64,000 nt of DNA, taken from Enhygromyxa salina. Its GTDB lineage: Bacteria; Myxococcota_A; Polyangia; Nannocystales; Nannocystaceae. How positions within the stretch are numbered: the stretch's first letter is position 1; every line of letters starts with the position of its first letter. Under the pieces are notes generated by a model. The model saw only the letters and a list, made by a program, of their open reading frames with translations. It was not told the origin of the DNA and made no database searches. The stretch is from assembly GCF_000737335.2 (NCBI RefSeq), contig NZ_JMCC02000018.1, positions 1-64,000 on the forward strand, given 5' to 3'. Made by a program: the position numbers and the translations under genes. Below are positions 42,612 through 53,116 of the stretch, in pieces.

Positions 42612-45334
42612 TCGCTGTCTCCCTCGTCCGCGTCCGCGTCCGCGTCCGCGTCGTCGTCGTCCGTGCCCTCGCCGTCGTCGAGCTCGTCGTCTGCGTCGTC
42701 GTCGTCGTCGTCGGGGATGTCCTGCTCTTCGGGGTCGAGCGGCCCTTGGACCTCGACGCCCGCAGACTCGGCGTCATCGGGATCGTCGATCCGGGCGGTC
42801 CCGACCACGACCTCGTCTTCGCCAAGCCTGATCAGCCGGACACCCTGGGTCGCGCGGCCGAGCTCGCTGATGCCGGACACCGGCGTGCGAATGATCTTGC
42901 CCTGCGAGGTCACCACCATCAGCTGGTCGCTCTCGCGGACCTTGACGATGCTGACGACCTTGCCGTTGCGCTCGCTGACCTTGATGGTCTTGAGGCCCAG
43001 GCCCGCGCGACTCTGGGACCGATACTCGGACGAGGGCGTGCGCTTGCCGTAGCCCTTCTCGCACACCGTCAGGAATTGGATGTCCTCTTCGGCGTCGCGC
43101 TCGAACACGAGGATGTTGACGACCTCGTCGCCCTTGCGCAGACCCATGCCCCGCACGCCCCGGGCGTTGCGACCCATGACCCGGACGTCGGCCTCGTCAA
43201 AGCGGATCGCCTGGCCGTTGCGGCTGGCCATCAGGATGTCACAGCGGCCGTTGGTGAGCTTGGCGTCGATCAGCGTGTCACCCTCGGCGACGGTCGCGGC
43301 GATCAGGCCCGAGCTGCGAATGTTGGCGAAGTCCGCCAGCGAGCTGCGCTTGATGTAGCCCTGCTTCGAGGCCAGCACGACGAAGTGATCGTCGTCGACC
43401 TCTTCTTCGCGGTACGCGACCATCTCGAGGATCTTCTCGTCCTCGCGCAGATCCAAGAAGTTGACAAGCGCCTTGGGACGCTGCCCGCGGGTGCCAAGCG
43501 GGAACTCGAACACGCGCTTGCGGAACACCCGACCAATGTTGGTGAACAGCAAGATCACCGCGTGGGCCGAGGCCTCGAACAGCTCGATGACCTGGTCGTC
43601 TTCGTCGCGCTGCGAGCCCGAGTTGAGCCCGACCCCGCCGCGATTTTGCACGCGATACTCACCCGTGGGGATCCGCTTGACGTAGCCCTGGCGGGTGATC
43701 ATCAGGACCATTGACTCGTCGGCGACCAAGTCAATTGGCATGATCTCGAGCTCGTTGGGCACGATCTCCGTGCGCCGCGAGCCCTTGCTGCCAACCGAGC
43801 CGTCGCCGCTGTCGGCCCCGTCGCGGTCGCCGTACTCGCTGCGGATCTGCACGAGCTCCTCGCGGATCACAGACATCAACTTGGCCGGGTCGGTGAGGAT
43901 CGACTCGAGCTCGGTGATCGTGAGCGACAGCTCGATGTACTCGGCCTCGACCTTCTCGCGCTCGAGCCCGGTCAACCGCTGCAGGCGCATGTCCAAGATG
44001 GCCTTGGCTTGGCGCTCGTTGAGGCGGTAGGGGCCCTTGCTGGCGGCCTCGATCTCTTCTGCTGGGCGACCGCAGCGCTGCAAGAAGCCGGCGAAGCCGT
44101 CGAGTGGCTCGGCCAGCAATTTTGCCTTGGCCTCGTCGGGATCGCGGCTGCCGCGGATCAGCGCGATGATCCGATCGATCGCGTCAACGGCGACGCCAAG
44201 ACCCTCGACGATCTCGCGCCGGGCCATGGCCTTGGCCAGCTCGAACCGGCAGCGGCGGGTGACGATCGTGCGCCGGTGATCAACGAACTCGCTCAGGCAG
44301 CGGTGCAGGTTCAGGACCTCTGGGCGGCCGTTCACGATCGCGATCATGTTGACCCCGAACGTGGTCTGCAGATCGCTCATCTTGTAGAGCTTGTTCAGGA
44401 CGATCTGCGCGGCGCTGTCCTTCTTGACCGAGATCCAGATCCGCATCCCCGTGCGATCCGAGTAGTCCTGGATGTCGGAGATGCCCTCGATCTTCTTCTC
44501 GCGGACCAGCTGGGCGATGCGCTCGATCAGCCGGGTCTTGTTGACCTGGTAGGGGATCTCGGTGACGACGATCGACTCGCGGCCCTTGGCGTCTTCTTCG
44601 ATCTCACACCTGGCACGCACGGTCACGGAGCCGCGGCCCTCGAGGTAGGCCTGCTTGATCCCGCCGCTGCCCAGGATGATCCCGCCGGTCGGGAAGTCGG
44701 GGCCCTTGACGTACTCGAGCAGCTCGGGGACCCGGTAGTGCGGGTTGTCGATCAACGCCAAGGTCGCGTCGATCAGCTCCGTGAGGTTGTGCGGCGGGAT
44801 GTTGGTTGCCATGCCAACCGCGATCCCGACCGCGCCGTTGAGCAGCAGGTTGGGGATCTTGGTCGGCAGGACCGCCGGCTCGAGCTCTTTTTCGTCGTAG
44901 TTGGGGACCCAGTCGACGGTCTCTTTGTCGAGGTCCGCGAGCAGCTCGCTCGCGAGCTTTTGCATGCGCACTTCCGTGTAGCGCATGGCGGCCGGCGAGT
45001 CGCCGTCGATCGAGCCGAAGTTGCCCTGGCCGTCGACGAGCGGGTAGCCCATCGCAAAGTCCTGGGCCAGCCGGACCAGCGCGAAGTAGACCGCAGAGTC
45101 GCCGTGCGGGTGGTACTTGCCGATCACATCACCGACCACGCGCGCCGACTTTTTGTAGGGCTGCGTGTGCGAGTTCTTGAGCTGATGCATCGCGTAGAAG
45201 ATTCGGCGATGAACCGGCTTGAGCCCGTCGCGAACGTCGGGCAGCGCACGAGAGATGATGACGGACATGGCGTAGTCCAAAAAGGAGCTACGCATCTCGT
45301 CTTCGATATTGAGGGTCGACTTCGTCTCGGCCAT
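42608..45334 (-). CDS. gyrA: DNA gyrase subunit A
   Basis: 908 aa. Full-length breakage-reunion domain with catalytic Tyr119 (AAMRYTEVR) and a six-bladed C-terminal wrapping domain with the GyrA-box-like QRRGGKG equivalent (QNRGGVGL). The quinolone pocket reads HPHGDSAVYFALVRLAQ: Ser80 (E. coli Ser83) is kept, but the position of E. coli Asp87 is Phe84. The C-terminus ends in about 45 mostly Asp/Glu residues, encoded by (GTC/GCGTCC)n-like repeats on the plus strand at 42610-42720. It forms GyrA2B2 and introduces negative supercoils. It precedes hemL in one operon; selB ends 294 bp upstream. Confidence 0.97.
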
Positions 45335-45628
45335 GCAGGTCGCTGATGTGGGATCGGGGGAGGTGGTCCGGGCTGGTGGCGCGACCGCGTGACCGCGGGG
45401 ATTCGCCCGGGATCACGCGCGCGCGCAGGCGCTTCGAACCGCGGGGATGATAGCTCTCGACGCGACCCCTTGCACGGGTCCGAACCCTGGAAAAATCGCC
45501 TGAATTCGCAGGAAATTCGAGGAATGCAGGAGCGGCAAGAGCGGCGACCCTGGCGGCGGCCCGGGAACGAGGCTCGGCACAAAATTACCGAGTAAAATCA
45601 ACAGGTTGTGAAGCTGCGGTGGCGCGGG
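45335..45628 (-). promoter_or_regulatory. gyrA upstream region with candidate promoter
   Basis: This 294-bp gap between selB and gyrA holds no gene. On the minus strand a -10-like TATCAT (45447-45452) lies 17 bp after GTGCAA, a weak -35. The selB-proximal half is AT-richer (AAAATTACCGAGTAAAATCA). I found no clear terminator after selB, so readthrough is possible. Confidence 0.3.
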
Positions 45629-47677
45629 CTAGGAATCGGCCTTGGCGCGCGGGCCCGGCAGCCGGCGATCCCCCTCGCGGCGGGTGATCGCGAGGTGGTC
45701 GAGGTGCTCCAAGAACGGGACCACGAACTTGCGCGACAGCCCGCTGATGTCCTTGAGCGCCTGCACGTCGATCTCGCCGTGAGCTGCGAGGTGCTCGCGG
45801 ATCCGTCGCAGCAATTCCACGTGGGTCGCGGGCGCGTAGGAGAGGTCATCGCTGACCCGGACCAGCAAGCCGTTGCGCTGCAGCAGGCCCGCGTACTCGA
45901 GCACTTGCTTGGCCTCGAGGCCCAGGCGCTCGGCGACCTGCTTGAGGGTTGGCGGCGCGGCCCCGCCGGTCGTGTAGAGCCCGACCATCGCGGCCATGTC
46001 CTCGGGCAGGGCGTCGGGATCCAAGCTGCCCTTGCCGGGCCGCGCGAGGCTGCCAGCGCGGTCGGCCACACGCAGCGAGCCACGCTCGAGCGCGAGCTCG
46101 ACGGCGGCGCGGGCCAGCTCGGGCGCGGGGTGGCCAGGCAGCGAGCCCTCGAGCGTGGCGCGGCCGATCCCGGGGTGCAGCGGCTGGGCTTGGTGATAGC
46201 GCTCTGCAGCCTGCAAGGCCGCGCGGACCAGCTCATCGAGCAGCTTGCGATTGACCCAGCGGCCGCCGGCCAGCGCGAGCAGGGGGCCCTCGGGGCGCGA
46301 GAGTCGGCTGAGGATCTTGCCTGGTTCTTCGACGCCCGTTCGCAGCGCGATCGCCTGCGCGTCGATCCCCGGCATGCCAGCGTCTTCGACGAGCGCCTGG
46401 ACCCGCGCGCTTGGATCTTCTGACAGCAGCGCGCGAGCGAGCGCGACCCGACGCGACGGGTGCCGGCGCTCGGGCAGCGGATCCACGATCACGCCGCCGC
46501 CCACGGTCAGGCCCTCGACGTTGGCGTGGCCGGCCGAGTACGCGCGCAGGATCACGCGCTGGCCCGCCCAGATCGCCAGCGGCGCGTCGAGGTAGAGCCG
46601 CACGAGCCCGCGCTGACCTGGCGCGATCTTGGGCTTGGGCGCGCCCGGGCTCGGCTCGATCAAGTGCGTGTGGCCCTGATCGGGATCGACCAGCGCGAGC
46701 GGGACCAGGTGCGCGGCCGTGCTGGCCGTGCCCGCGCACAGCTGCAGCGCCGTGTCGCGGGCCCACGCGCGCTGGCCAAACCCGAGCTGGTTGACCAGCG
46801 CGAGCACCCGGTCGCTTGTCACGACCTTGTGGCCAGCGCTGATCACATCGCCGCGCGCGAGATCTTCGACGCTGACGTTGCCGAGGTTGAGCGCGGTCCG
46901 GGTGCCCGCGCGCGCGCGACGGGCATCACCGCTGTGGACCTGCATGCCGCGGATCCGCAGCGGGCTGCGCTGGCGCGCGAGCCCGCACGGGACCAGCTCG
47001 AGCTCCGCCTGCTTGTCCAGGTCGATCTCGCCCGCGAGCAAGGTGCCAGTGATCACCGTGCCGTGCCCGCGCATGGTGAACACGCGATCGATCGGCAACA
47101 CTGGCGCGCCCTTGCGCCCGCGGCTGGGCAGCTGCTTGGCGAGCTCGAGCAGCGCCGCGGTCAGCTCCGGCATGCCCTCACCCGTGTGGGCGCTGACCGG
47201 CAAGATCGGTGCCTCGGCGAACGGGCCCTCGGCCAACACCGCCCGCACGTCGTCGATTGCGAGCTCGAGCAGCTCCTCGAGCTCGTCGTCTTCACCGCCG
47301 CCGTCGCTGCGCAGCCGATCGATCTTGGTCAGCGCGACCACAGCGTGGCGCAGGCCAAGCAGCTCACACACGTGCAGGTGCTCGCGGGTCTGCGGCATCA
47401 CGCCGTCCTCGGCCGCGATCACGACCAACACCGCGTCGATGCCCCCGGCGCCGGCGACCATCGTGCGAACCAGCGCCTCGTGCCCGGGGACATCGACGAT
47501 CCCAACGTTGAGCTCCTCGCTTGGCTGCCAGCGGGCGAAGCCCAGCTCGATCGTGATCCCGCGGCGCTTTTCTTCGGGTAGACGATCGGTGTCGACACCC
47601 GTCAGCGCGCGGACCAGCGAGGTCTTGCCGTGATCGATGTGCCCGGCGGTGCCAAGGATGAACTGGCGCGGGGCCAT
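45629..47677 (-). CDS. selB: selenocysteine-specific elongation factor SelB
   Basis: 682 aa (E. coli 614). GTPase motifs: GHIDHGKT (12-19), the switch region RRGITIELGFA, DVPGHE (62-67) and TKID (117-120). Domains II-III follow to about residue 390 (LPIDRVFTMRGHGTVITGTL). The remaining 280 residues form the winged-helix domain IV that binds SECIS RNA, ending with a recognisable wing (IDVQALKDISGLSRKFVVPF, LEHLDHLAITRREGDRRLPG). SelB, not EF-Tu, delivers Sec-tRNA to SECIS-flanked UGA codons such as that at 26804. It starts 8 bp after the Ser/Thr kinase stop, so both share a transcript. Confidence 0.96.
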   Translation of the reverse strand: MAPRQFILGTAGHIDHGKTSLVRALTGVDTDRLPEEKRRGITIELGFARWQPSEELNVGIVDVPGHEALVRTMVAGAGGIDAVLVVIAAEDGVMPQTREHLHVCELLGLRHAVVALTKIDRLRSDGGGEDDELEELLELAIDDVRAVLAEGPFAEAPILPVSAHTGEGMPELTAALLELAKQLPSRGRKGAPVLPIDRVFTMRGHGTVITGTLLAGEIDLDKQAELELVPCGLARQRSPLRIRGMQVHSGDARRARAGTRTALNLGNVSVEDLARGDVISAGHKVVTSDRVLALVNQLGFGQRAWARDTALQLCAGTASTAAHLVPLALVDPDQGHTHLIEPSPGAPKPKIAPGQRGLVRLYLDAPLAIWAGQRVILRAYSAGHANVEGLTVGGGVIVDPLPERRHPSRRVALARALLSEDPSARVQALVEDAGMPGIDAQAIALRTGVEEPGKILSRLSRPEGPLLALAGGRWVNRKLLDELVRAALQAAERYHQAQPLHPGIGRATLEGSLPGHPAPELARAAVELALERGSLRVADRAGSLARPGKGSLDPDALPEDMAAMVGLYTTGGAAPPTLKQVAERLGLEAKQVLEYAGLLQRNGLLVRVSDDLSYAPATHVELLRRIREHLAAHGEIDVQALKDISGLSRKFVVPFLEHLDHLAITRREGDRRLPGPRAKADS

Positions 47678-47685
47678 GCCGGAGT

Positions 47686-50232
47686 CTAGCCGCCGATCTT
47701 GGCTTGGGCCTTGGCGATGCGCGCGTCGGCCTTCGAGGACCCGTAGTCCTTCGCTTTTTTGTACTCGTCGAGCGCGTCCCGATAGCGCAGCACCGAGTAG
47801 TACGCGTCGCCCAGGCTGATGCGATAGTCGCTGTTCTTGGGTGCGGCCTTGACGGCCTTCTCTGCGTAGAGCACGGCCTTTTGGCTCGAGCCCGTGTCAA
47901 AGTAGACGTCGGACAGCCCCATCAGCGCCGTCCCGTTGCGCTGGTCGTAGGAGATCGCCTGGTTGAACAGGTCCTTGGCCTGCTCGCGCTTGCCGGCTCG
48001 CAGTGCGGCCATGCCCTGCTGCGCGAGGGCGTCGGCCTTTGCGGGATCACGCGTGTTGTTGCCCAGCTTCTCGTTGTTGCCACTCTTGGGCCGGCGTCCG
48101 TTGGACCGCTTGTCGGACTTGTCCTGTTCGCCCGTGTCGAGCTCGCCGTCGGTGTCGCCCGCTTCGAGCTCGCCCGTGTCTTCATCGGGACCATCGGTCT
48201 GCGGCTGCGGCTGCGGCAGGGTAGGCGGCGCGGGTACGTTGGTGACCGCGATCCCGGCGCCGCGGGCGGCCTCGAGCGCGCGGCTCTGGATCAGCAGTGA
48301 ACCCGGCCCGCGATCGTCTTTTTTGCTGGCTTCGAGCTCCATGGCGAGGAGCTCCTCGGCCTTCTTTCCAGCGAGCTCTTTGTCATCTTCGGCGAACACG
48401 TCCAGCCAGCGCGCGGCCGCGAGCTCGGCCTCGGTGAACTCGCCTCGGGCTGCGCGATCCTGGAAGTCGGCCAGCAGCGCGGGCGTGAGGCCCGAGCGCT
48501 CGAACGCCTCTTTGTCCTCGGGATCGAACAGCAGCGCCATCGTGTAGTACTCGCGCGCGAAGCCCTGACCGCCGGGGCTGTCCCAGTAGCGATCGCCCAG
48601 CTTGTTGAGCGTGGCCCCAAACTCCGTGCGCAGCTCCTCGGCGCGCTCGTCACCGGCGGCGTCGGCGGTGCCCTCGAGCCCCTCGAGCTCCTGGATCTTG
48701 GTGTACGCCGTGGGGGCGGTGGGCTCGTCCGCGGGCGGGTGCAGCCACTGGGTCTTGGACGCGGCGTCGCGCGCCTCGTTGGTGATCGCTTCGATCTGGC
48801 TGACCTCTTCGTCCGTGGGCTTGCCGCCCACGAGCGCCCACGTCACGCCCACGCCGATCAGCAAGGCCGAGACCCCAGCGACCAGCGGCCACAGCCAACG
48901 GTTGCCTTGCTGGATGATGATCGCGTTGGGGTTGGGCATGCCGGCGAGCAGCCGCTCGCGGCGCTCGGGCTCGACATCGGGGAGCGGAAGGTCGTCCCAC
49001 GGGGTGGTCAGGCCGGCCGCGATCTGGGCCTCGCACAGCGCGGCCTCGAGGTCGTCCATGGTTGCCCAGCGCTGCTCGGGATCCTTGGCCAGGCAGCGCA
49101 TGATGACGTCGGCGAGCTGCGTGGGGATCTCGCGGTCGGGCCGGCACTCCACCAGCGGCTTGGGCTCCTCGTAGAGCTGCTGGTGGAGCAGCTCTTGGAT
49201 GTTCTCTGCGAGGAAGGGCGGATAGCCAACGAGCAGCTCGTAGGCCATGCAACCGGCCGCGTAAATATCCAGCCGGCCGTCGAACTTGACCCCGGTGATC
49301 TGCTCGGGCGCCATGTAGTGCGGCGTTCCGGCGATCGTGTTGCCCTCGTCTTTGTTGGCGGCGAGCATCGCCGAGATCCCGAAGTCGACGATCTTGACGA
49401 CCTCGCGGGTCTCGTCCTGAACGAGGATGATGTTCTCTGGCTTGATGTCGCGGTGAACGATGCCGGCCTTGTGCGCGACCGACAGGCCCTTGCAGATCTG
49501 CCGCATCAGGCCGATCAAGCGGGGCGGCTCGATCCAGTCTTCTTCTGTTGGCGGGACCAGATCCCCGCCGGGGATCAGCTCCATGCAGAAGAACAGGCGG
49601 CCGTCCGAGAGCTCACCAAAGTCGTAGATATCTACGATGTTCTTTGAGCCGATCCGGCTGGCTGCCCGCGCTTCGTCGCGGAACACCTGGGCCATGTTGG
49701 GCTCTTGCGAGAGGTCGAAGCGGAGGATCTTGAGCGCGACCTTGCGATCGATGTCGATGTGCTCGGCCTCGTAGACGACCCCCATGCCGCCTTCGCCGAG
49801 CCAACGGATGATCCGGTAGCGGGTCCCGGGCACGACCTTGCCTGGGATCAGGCGAATGCGAGGCTGATCGGCGCCGGGCTCGGCCAGGCCCTCTGTGCCC
49901 GCCATATGGGTGTGCTTGTAGCGGGACTCTTGGAAGTCTTCTGCGGTGGCGCGGGCCTCGGCGGCTGGGCGCGGGCTCTGAACGCCTGGATCGGTGGGCC
50001 CATAGCCGGCCGCGGACGGGGGCGATGGTGGAACGTTTGGGATCGTGGCGGCGGCGGCGGCCTGCTCGGCGCGGAGGTCATCCCGAGATTTTTGCAGCTG
50101 AGCGGGAGCGGGCGCGCGCGCCGGCGGAGGGACGGTGCCCACGCCGACAATGGTTCGGTTGGGGGGCTTGGGGGCCTTGGGGGGCAACGGCGCACGCTCG
50201 GGCATGGCGGGGATAGTCGGGGGTTTTTGCAT
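47686..50232 (-). CDS. membrane Ser/Thr protein kinase with C-terminal TPRs
   Basis: 848 aa from ATG 50232; a TTG 11 codons upstream is possible. The first 130 residues are Pro/Ala-rich and disordered. The kinase domain (about 140-400) has LGEGGMGVVYEA, VALKIL, HRDIKPENII, DFGISAML and MAPEQI, all intact. A membrane span follows at about 437-460 (PLVAGVSALLIGVGVTWALV). The outer part has helices, an acidic linker, and about four TPRs near the end (AQQGMAALRAGKREQAKDLF; GTALMGLSDVYFDTGSSQKA). It is immediately upstream of selB (8 bp). Substrates are unknown. Confidence 0.93.
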   Translation of the reverse strand: MQKPPTIPAMPERAPLPPKAPKPPNRTIVGVGTVPPPARAPAPAQLQKSRDDLRAEQAAAAATIPNVPPSPPSAAGYGPTDPGVQSPRPAAEARATAEDFQESRYKHTHMAGTEGLAEPGADQPRIRLIPGKVVPGTRYRIIRWLGEGGMGVVYEAEHIDIDRKVALKILRFDLSQEPNMAQVFRDEARAASRIGSKNIVDIYDFGELSDGRLFFCMELIPGGDLVPPTEEDWIEPPRLIGLMRQICKGLSVAHKAGIVHRDIKPENIILVQDETREVVKIVDFGISAMLAANKDEGNTIAGTPHYMAPEQITGVKFDGRLDIYAAGCMAYELLVGYPPFLAENIQELLHQQLYEEPKPLVECRPDREIPTQLADVIMRCLAKDPEQRWATMDDLEAALCEAQIAAGLTTPWDDLPLPDVEPERRERLLAGMPNPNAIIIQQGNRWLWPLVAGVSALLIGVGVTWALVGGKPTDEEVSQIEAITNEARDAASKTQWLHPPADEPTAPTAYTKIQELEGLEGTADAAGDERAEELRTEFGATLNKLGDRYWDSPGGQGFAREYYTMALLFDPEDKEAFERSGLTPALLADFQDRAARGEFTEAELAAARWLDVFAEDDKELAGKKAEELLAMELEASKKDDRGPGSLLIQSRALEAARGAGIAVTNVPAPPTLPQPQPQTDGPDEDTGELEAGDTDGELDTGEQDKSDKRSNGRRPKSGNNEKLGNNTRDPAKADALAQQGMAALRAGKREQAKDLFNQAISYDQRNGTALMGLSDVYFDTGSSQKAVLYAEKAVKAAPKNSDYRISLGDAYYSVLRYRDALDEYKKAKDYGSSKADARIAKAQAKIGG

Positions 50233-50385
50233 CGACAAGGCGCCCTCGAGAGCGGTCGAGTTCAAGCGAGTGTGCCCCGATTCTTACACGTTTTCGGCCG
50301 CCCTGCGACCGTAGCCAGTTCAGCCCCGCCCCGCGAGTGGAGCTGCGCCGAGCGAGCAGCCCGTGACTCGCCTAACGCGGTTCGG

Positions 50386-52278
50386 TCAGTCCACGTCCAC
50401 GCGGGCACTGGCGGGTGTGGCGAGGCCGGCGAGCGCGAGCTCGCCAATCGACAGCACCGGCACGTGGGGTCGCGCGCCAGCTAGCAAACAGGCGAAGGCC
50501 GGGCGCGCGTGGCTGCTGCATAGCAACAACACCGGCCGGTCGCTCGTGCCCGCGCAGATCCGAGCGACCACTCGCCCACGCTCGGCGTCCGTGAGACTCA
50601 GCGAGAGTCCTCGCGTGCCATGGTGCGCGCGGGCCAAGATTGCATCCTCGAGGTCGACCGTTGGCCGGAGCCAGCGCGGCTCACCAAGCTGGGCCGCGCC
50701 GTCACACAGGTCGCGGACCCAGTGGTCGGCGAGGGCTTCGCGGGCGTGCTCCGGCCACTGACGGCGCTCGGCGGGATCATGAAACACGCGCTCTTCGGCG
50801 AGCGCCTGCAGCAGCGCGTCGATGCTGGGCATCGGGATCCGCTCGCGCACGAACGCACGCACGATCACCAGCACGTCGACGGGCTCGACCACGCGCATGG
50901 CCTGCCGGATCAGCGCGGGGTGGCGGCGCCGCGCGGCCTCGAGCTCGGCCTCGATCGCCTGCAGGGTCACGAGTCGGGGTGCGCTGTCCATCAGCACCTG
51001 AAAGCAGCCAAGCACCAGGGCGTCGTCGCGCCCGCTCGCGCTGTGTGAGGCGGACGGAAGCTCGGCTTGACGACCGCGACCCAAGACCCGCTCGCCCAGG
51101 CGCAGCTCGAGCTGTTCGGGCCCGAGCGCAGACTGGGGCCCGGCCGGGCTCAACACCAGGCGAGGCACGCTGATCGCCAACGCGGCCTCACAGCGGCTGC
51201 GCAGCTCGGCGAGATCATGGGAGATCGAGGCCCGCGCCGCCTCGTCAAAGCTGGCGTGTACGCGGATCTCCGGCTCGCCAACCGGCTGCTTGCGGTCGAG
51301 TCCACGCGCCGAGATCCACAGCGCGACCGCGACCAGCCCGACAGCCGTGGTCACGAACGCGAGCGCTGGCATCCCGGGGATCGCCGCGAGCAAGCCCAGC
51401 AACAGCGCCGGGACCAGCAACATCGCCGGCTCGAGCCAAGCCGCGCGCGCGTGGCCGCCCACCCGATCGACCCGGGCGACCAACAGAGCGGCCGCCAGCG
51501 CGATCAACAGCGCGGGCAGCTGCGCGAGCAGCCCGTCCCCGATCGCCAGCGTGCCGTAGAGCGACAGGCTCTCGCCCACGCCCCGACCCGCACGCACCCC
51601 TCCAACCGCGATCCCGCCGACCAGGTTGATCGCCGTGATCAGCAAGCCGACGACCGCGTCGCCCTTGACCCATCGCATCACCCCGTCCATCCGCGCGAAG
51701 AATTCCGAGCGCTCGCTCAGCGCCGCGCGACGGACCTGGGCCTCGCGCGGGCTGATCGTCCCGGCCCGCAGATCCGCGTCGATCGCCGCTTGCTGGCCCG
51801 GCATCCCGTCGAGCGCGAACCGAGCCGCGACCTCGGCCACGCGCTCGGCCCCGCGGGCGATCACGAAGTACTGGATCGCCGTAATCACCGCGAACATCAC
51901 CGCGCCGACCAGCAGATCGCCGCGCACGACCAAGCCCGCGAACGCGTCGATCACCTGGCCCGCGTCGGCCTGCGAGAGGATCAACCGCGTGGTCGAGACA
52001 TTGAGCGCCAGCCGATACAAGGTCAGCAGCAACACCAAGCTTGGGAACGCCAGAAACTCCGCGGCCCGACGCACCCGCAGGCCCGCGACCAGCAGCACCA
52101 CCGCCGCCGCCAGGCTCAGCGACAGCAACAAGTCGACGATCCCCGTGGGCAGCGGGACCAGCAAGCACAGCAGCAGCGCGATCACGACCGCCGCTGGCGC
52201 CAGCCCAGGGAGCTCGCGGGCGAGCGAGCGAGTCGCAGCCGCGAACGCGACAAAACCCGAAGAGCGAGGCCCAGACAC
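50386..52278 (-). CDS. SctV/FlhA-family type III export gate protein
   Basis: 630 aa from GTG 52278, the first plausible start before the first membrane span. The N-terminal half has about seven membrane spans with the FHIPEP-family core: LLLTLYRLALNVSTTRLIL, ARGAERVAEVAARFALDGMP and QQAAIDADLRAGTIS. The C-terminal half (about 330-630) is the cytoplasmic nonamer-ring domain (LRLGERVLG; PALIRQAMRVVEPVDVLVIV). It forms the export gate of flagellar or injectisome type III secretion. No other sct/fli gene is near, so it is an orphan here. It is divergent from the peroxiredoxin gene, 90 bp apart. Confidence 0.9.
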   Translation of the reverse strand: MSGPRSSGFVAFAAATRSLARELPGLAPAAVVIALLLCLLVPLPTGIVDLLLSLSLAAAVVLLVAGLRVRRAAEFLAFPSLVLLLTLYRLALNVSTTRLILSQADAGQVIDAFAGLVVRGDLLVGAVMFAVITAIQYFVIARGAERVAEVAARFALDGMPGQQAAIDADLRAGTISPREAQVRRAALSERSEFFARMDGVMRWVKGDAVVGLLITAINLVGGIAVGGVRAGRGVGESLSLYGTLAIGDGLLAQLPALLIALAAALLVARVDRVGGHARAAWLEPAMLLVPALLLGLLAAIPGMPALAFVTTAVGLVAVALWISARGLDRKQPVGEPEIRVHASFDEAARASISHDLAELRSRCEAALAISVPRLVLSPAGPQSALGPEQLELRLGERVLGRGRQAELPSASHSASGRDDALVLGCFQVLMDSAPRLVTLQAIEAELEAARRRHPALIRQAMRVVEPVDVLVIVRAFVRERIPMPSIDALLQALAEERVFHDPAERRQWPEHAREALADHWVRDLCDGAAQLGEPRWLRPTVDLEDAILARAHHGTRGLSLSLTDAERGRVVARICAGTSDRPVLLLCSSHARPAFACLLAGARPHVPVLSIGELALAGLATPASARVDVD

Positions 52279-52368
52279 CGCAGGCGAGGCTAGCAGCCAG
52301 CGCTTGGATCTCTGTGTTTTTGGCGGATCCGCTTGCGGCTCGGCTGGGCATCGGCCATAGCGGAGCTG

Positions 52369-52911
52369 ATGCGCCGTCTCGCCTCGCCCCTCGCCCTCCT
52401 GCTCTCGTGTATCGCAGTGCCTGTTGTCAGCGGTGGCTGCGGTGAGACCACGCGACCCGACGGCGGCGCGGGCCACCTGGAGATCGGCGCGCAGGCGCCC
52501 GCGCTCGAGACCGTCGCCCACGATGGCACCAAGCTGAAATTGGGCAGCCTCGAAAAGCCCGCCGTCGTCTACTTCTACCCGGCAGACGACACGCCGGGTT
52601 GTACGAAAGAGGCCTGCGCGTTCCGGGACATCTGGACCGAGTACCAAGCCGCGGGCGTCATGATCATTGGGGTCTCAACGCAGGACGCCGCGTCGCACCA
52701 AGAATTTGCAGAGAAGCACGAGCTCCCGTTTCCGCTGGTCGCCGACACGGACAAGCAGTGGGCGACCGGGTTTGGCGTGGGCTTGCGGGGGGGCTACGCG
52801 GAGCGGGTCAGCTTCTTGCTCGATAGCGCGGGGAAGATCGTCAAGGTCTACCCGGGGGTCGATCCAGGCGTACACGCCCGCGAGGTGCTCGACGACGCCA
52901 GCAAGCTGTGA
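52369..52911 (+). CDS. Bcp/PrxQ-type peroxiredoxin lipoprotein
   Basis: 180 aa from ATG 52369. A signal peptide ends VVSGGC, a lipobox-like site. The thioredoxin-fold domain has the PrxQ signature DDTPGCTKEACAFRD, with peroxidatic and resolving Cys five residues apart, and the later ISTQDAASHQEFAEKH-type segment (here GVSTQDAASHQEF). It reduces peroxides with thiol donors. The lipid anchor would put it in the periplasm, unlike cytosolic Bcp. It is divergent from sctV. Confidence 0.92.
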   Translation: MRRLASPLALLLSCIAVPVVSGGCGETTRPDGGAGHLEIGAQAPALETVAHDGTKLKLGSLEKPAVVYFYPADDTPGCTKEACAFRDIWTEYQAAGVMIIGVSTQDAASHQEFAEKHELPFPLVADTDKQWATGFGVGLRGGYAERVSFLLDSAGKIVKVYPGVDPGVHAREVLDDASKL

Positions 52912-53116
52912 GCGGCGGCGGGCCGACCGCTCGGAACGTCAGGCCTGAAATGGGCGCTATCCGGGGGAAGAGGCTTCCGCTATTTCGGTGTGCACGTGCG
53001 TTCTCGTGCTGAAATTACTCGATTTTTATCCAATCGGGCACCAGATGAGCTTCCGCTATTGCGGATCATCGCTTCCGCTATCGAGCCGGGCCAACCAGCG
53101 ATCGGTGAGGCGGAAC

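Noticed and set aside
44009..45346. A 445-codon plus-strand frame across gyrA
   Set aside because: It is antisense to a clearly conserved gene, with low-complexity Asp/Leu/Val composition and no domain.
46460..47581. A 373-codon plus-strand frame across selB
   Set aside because: Shadow of selB; no motif and no start context.
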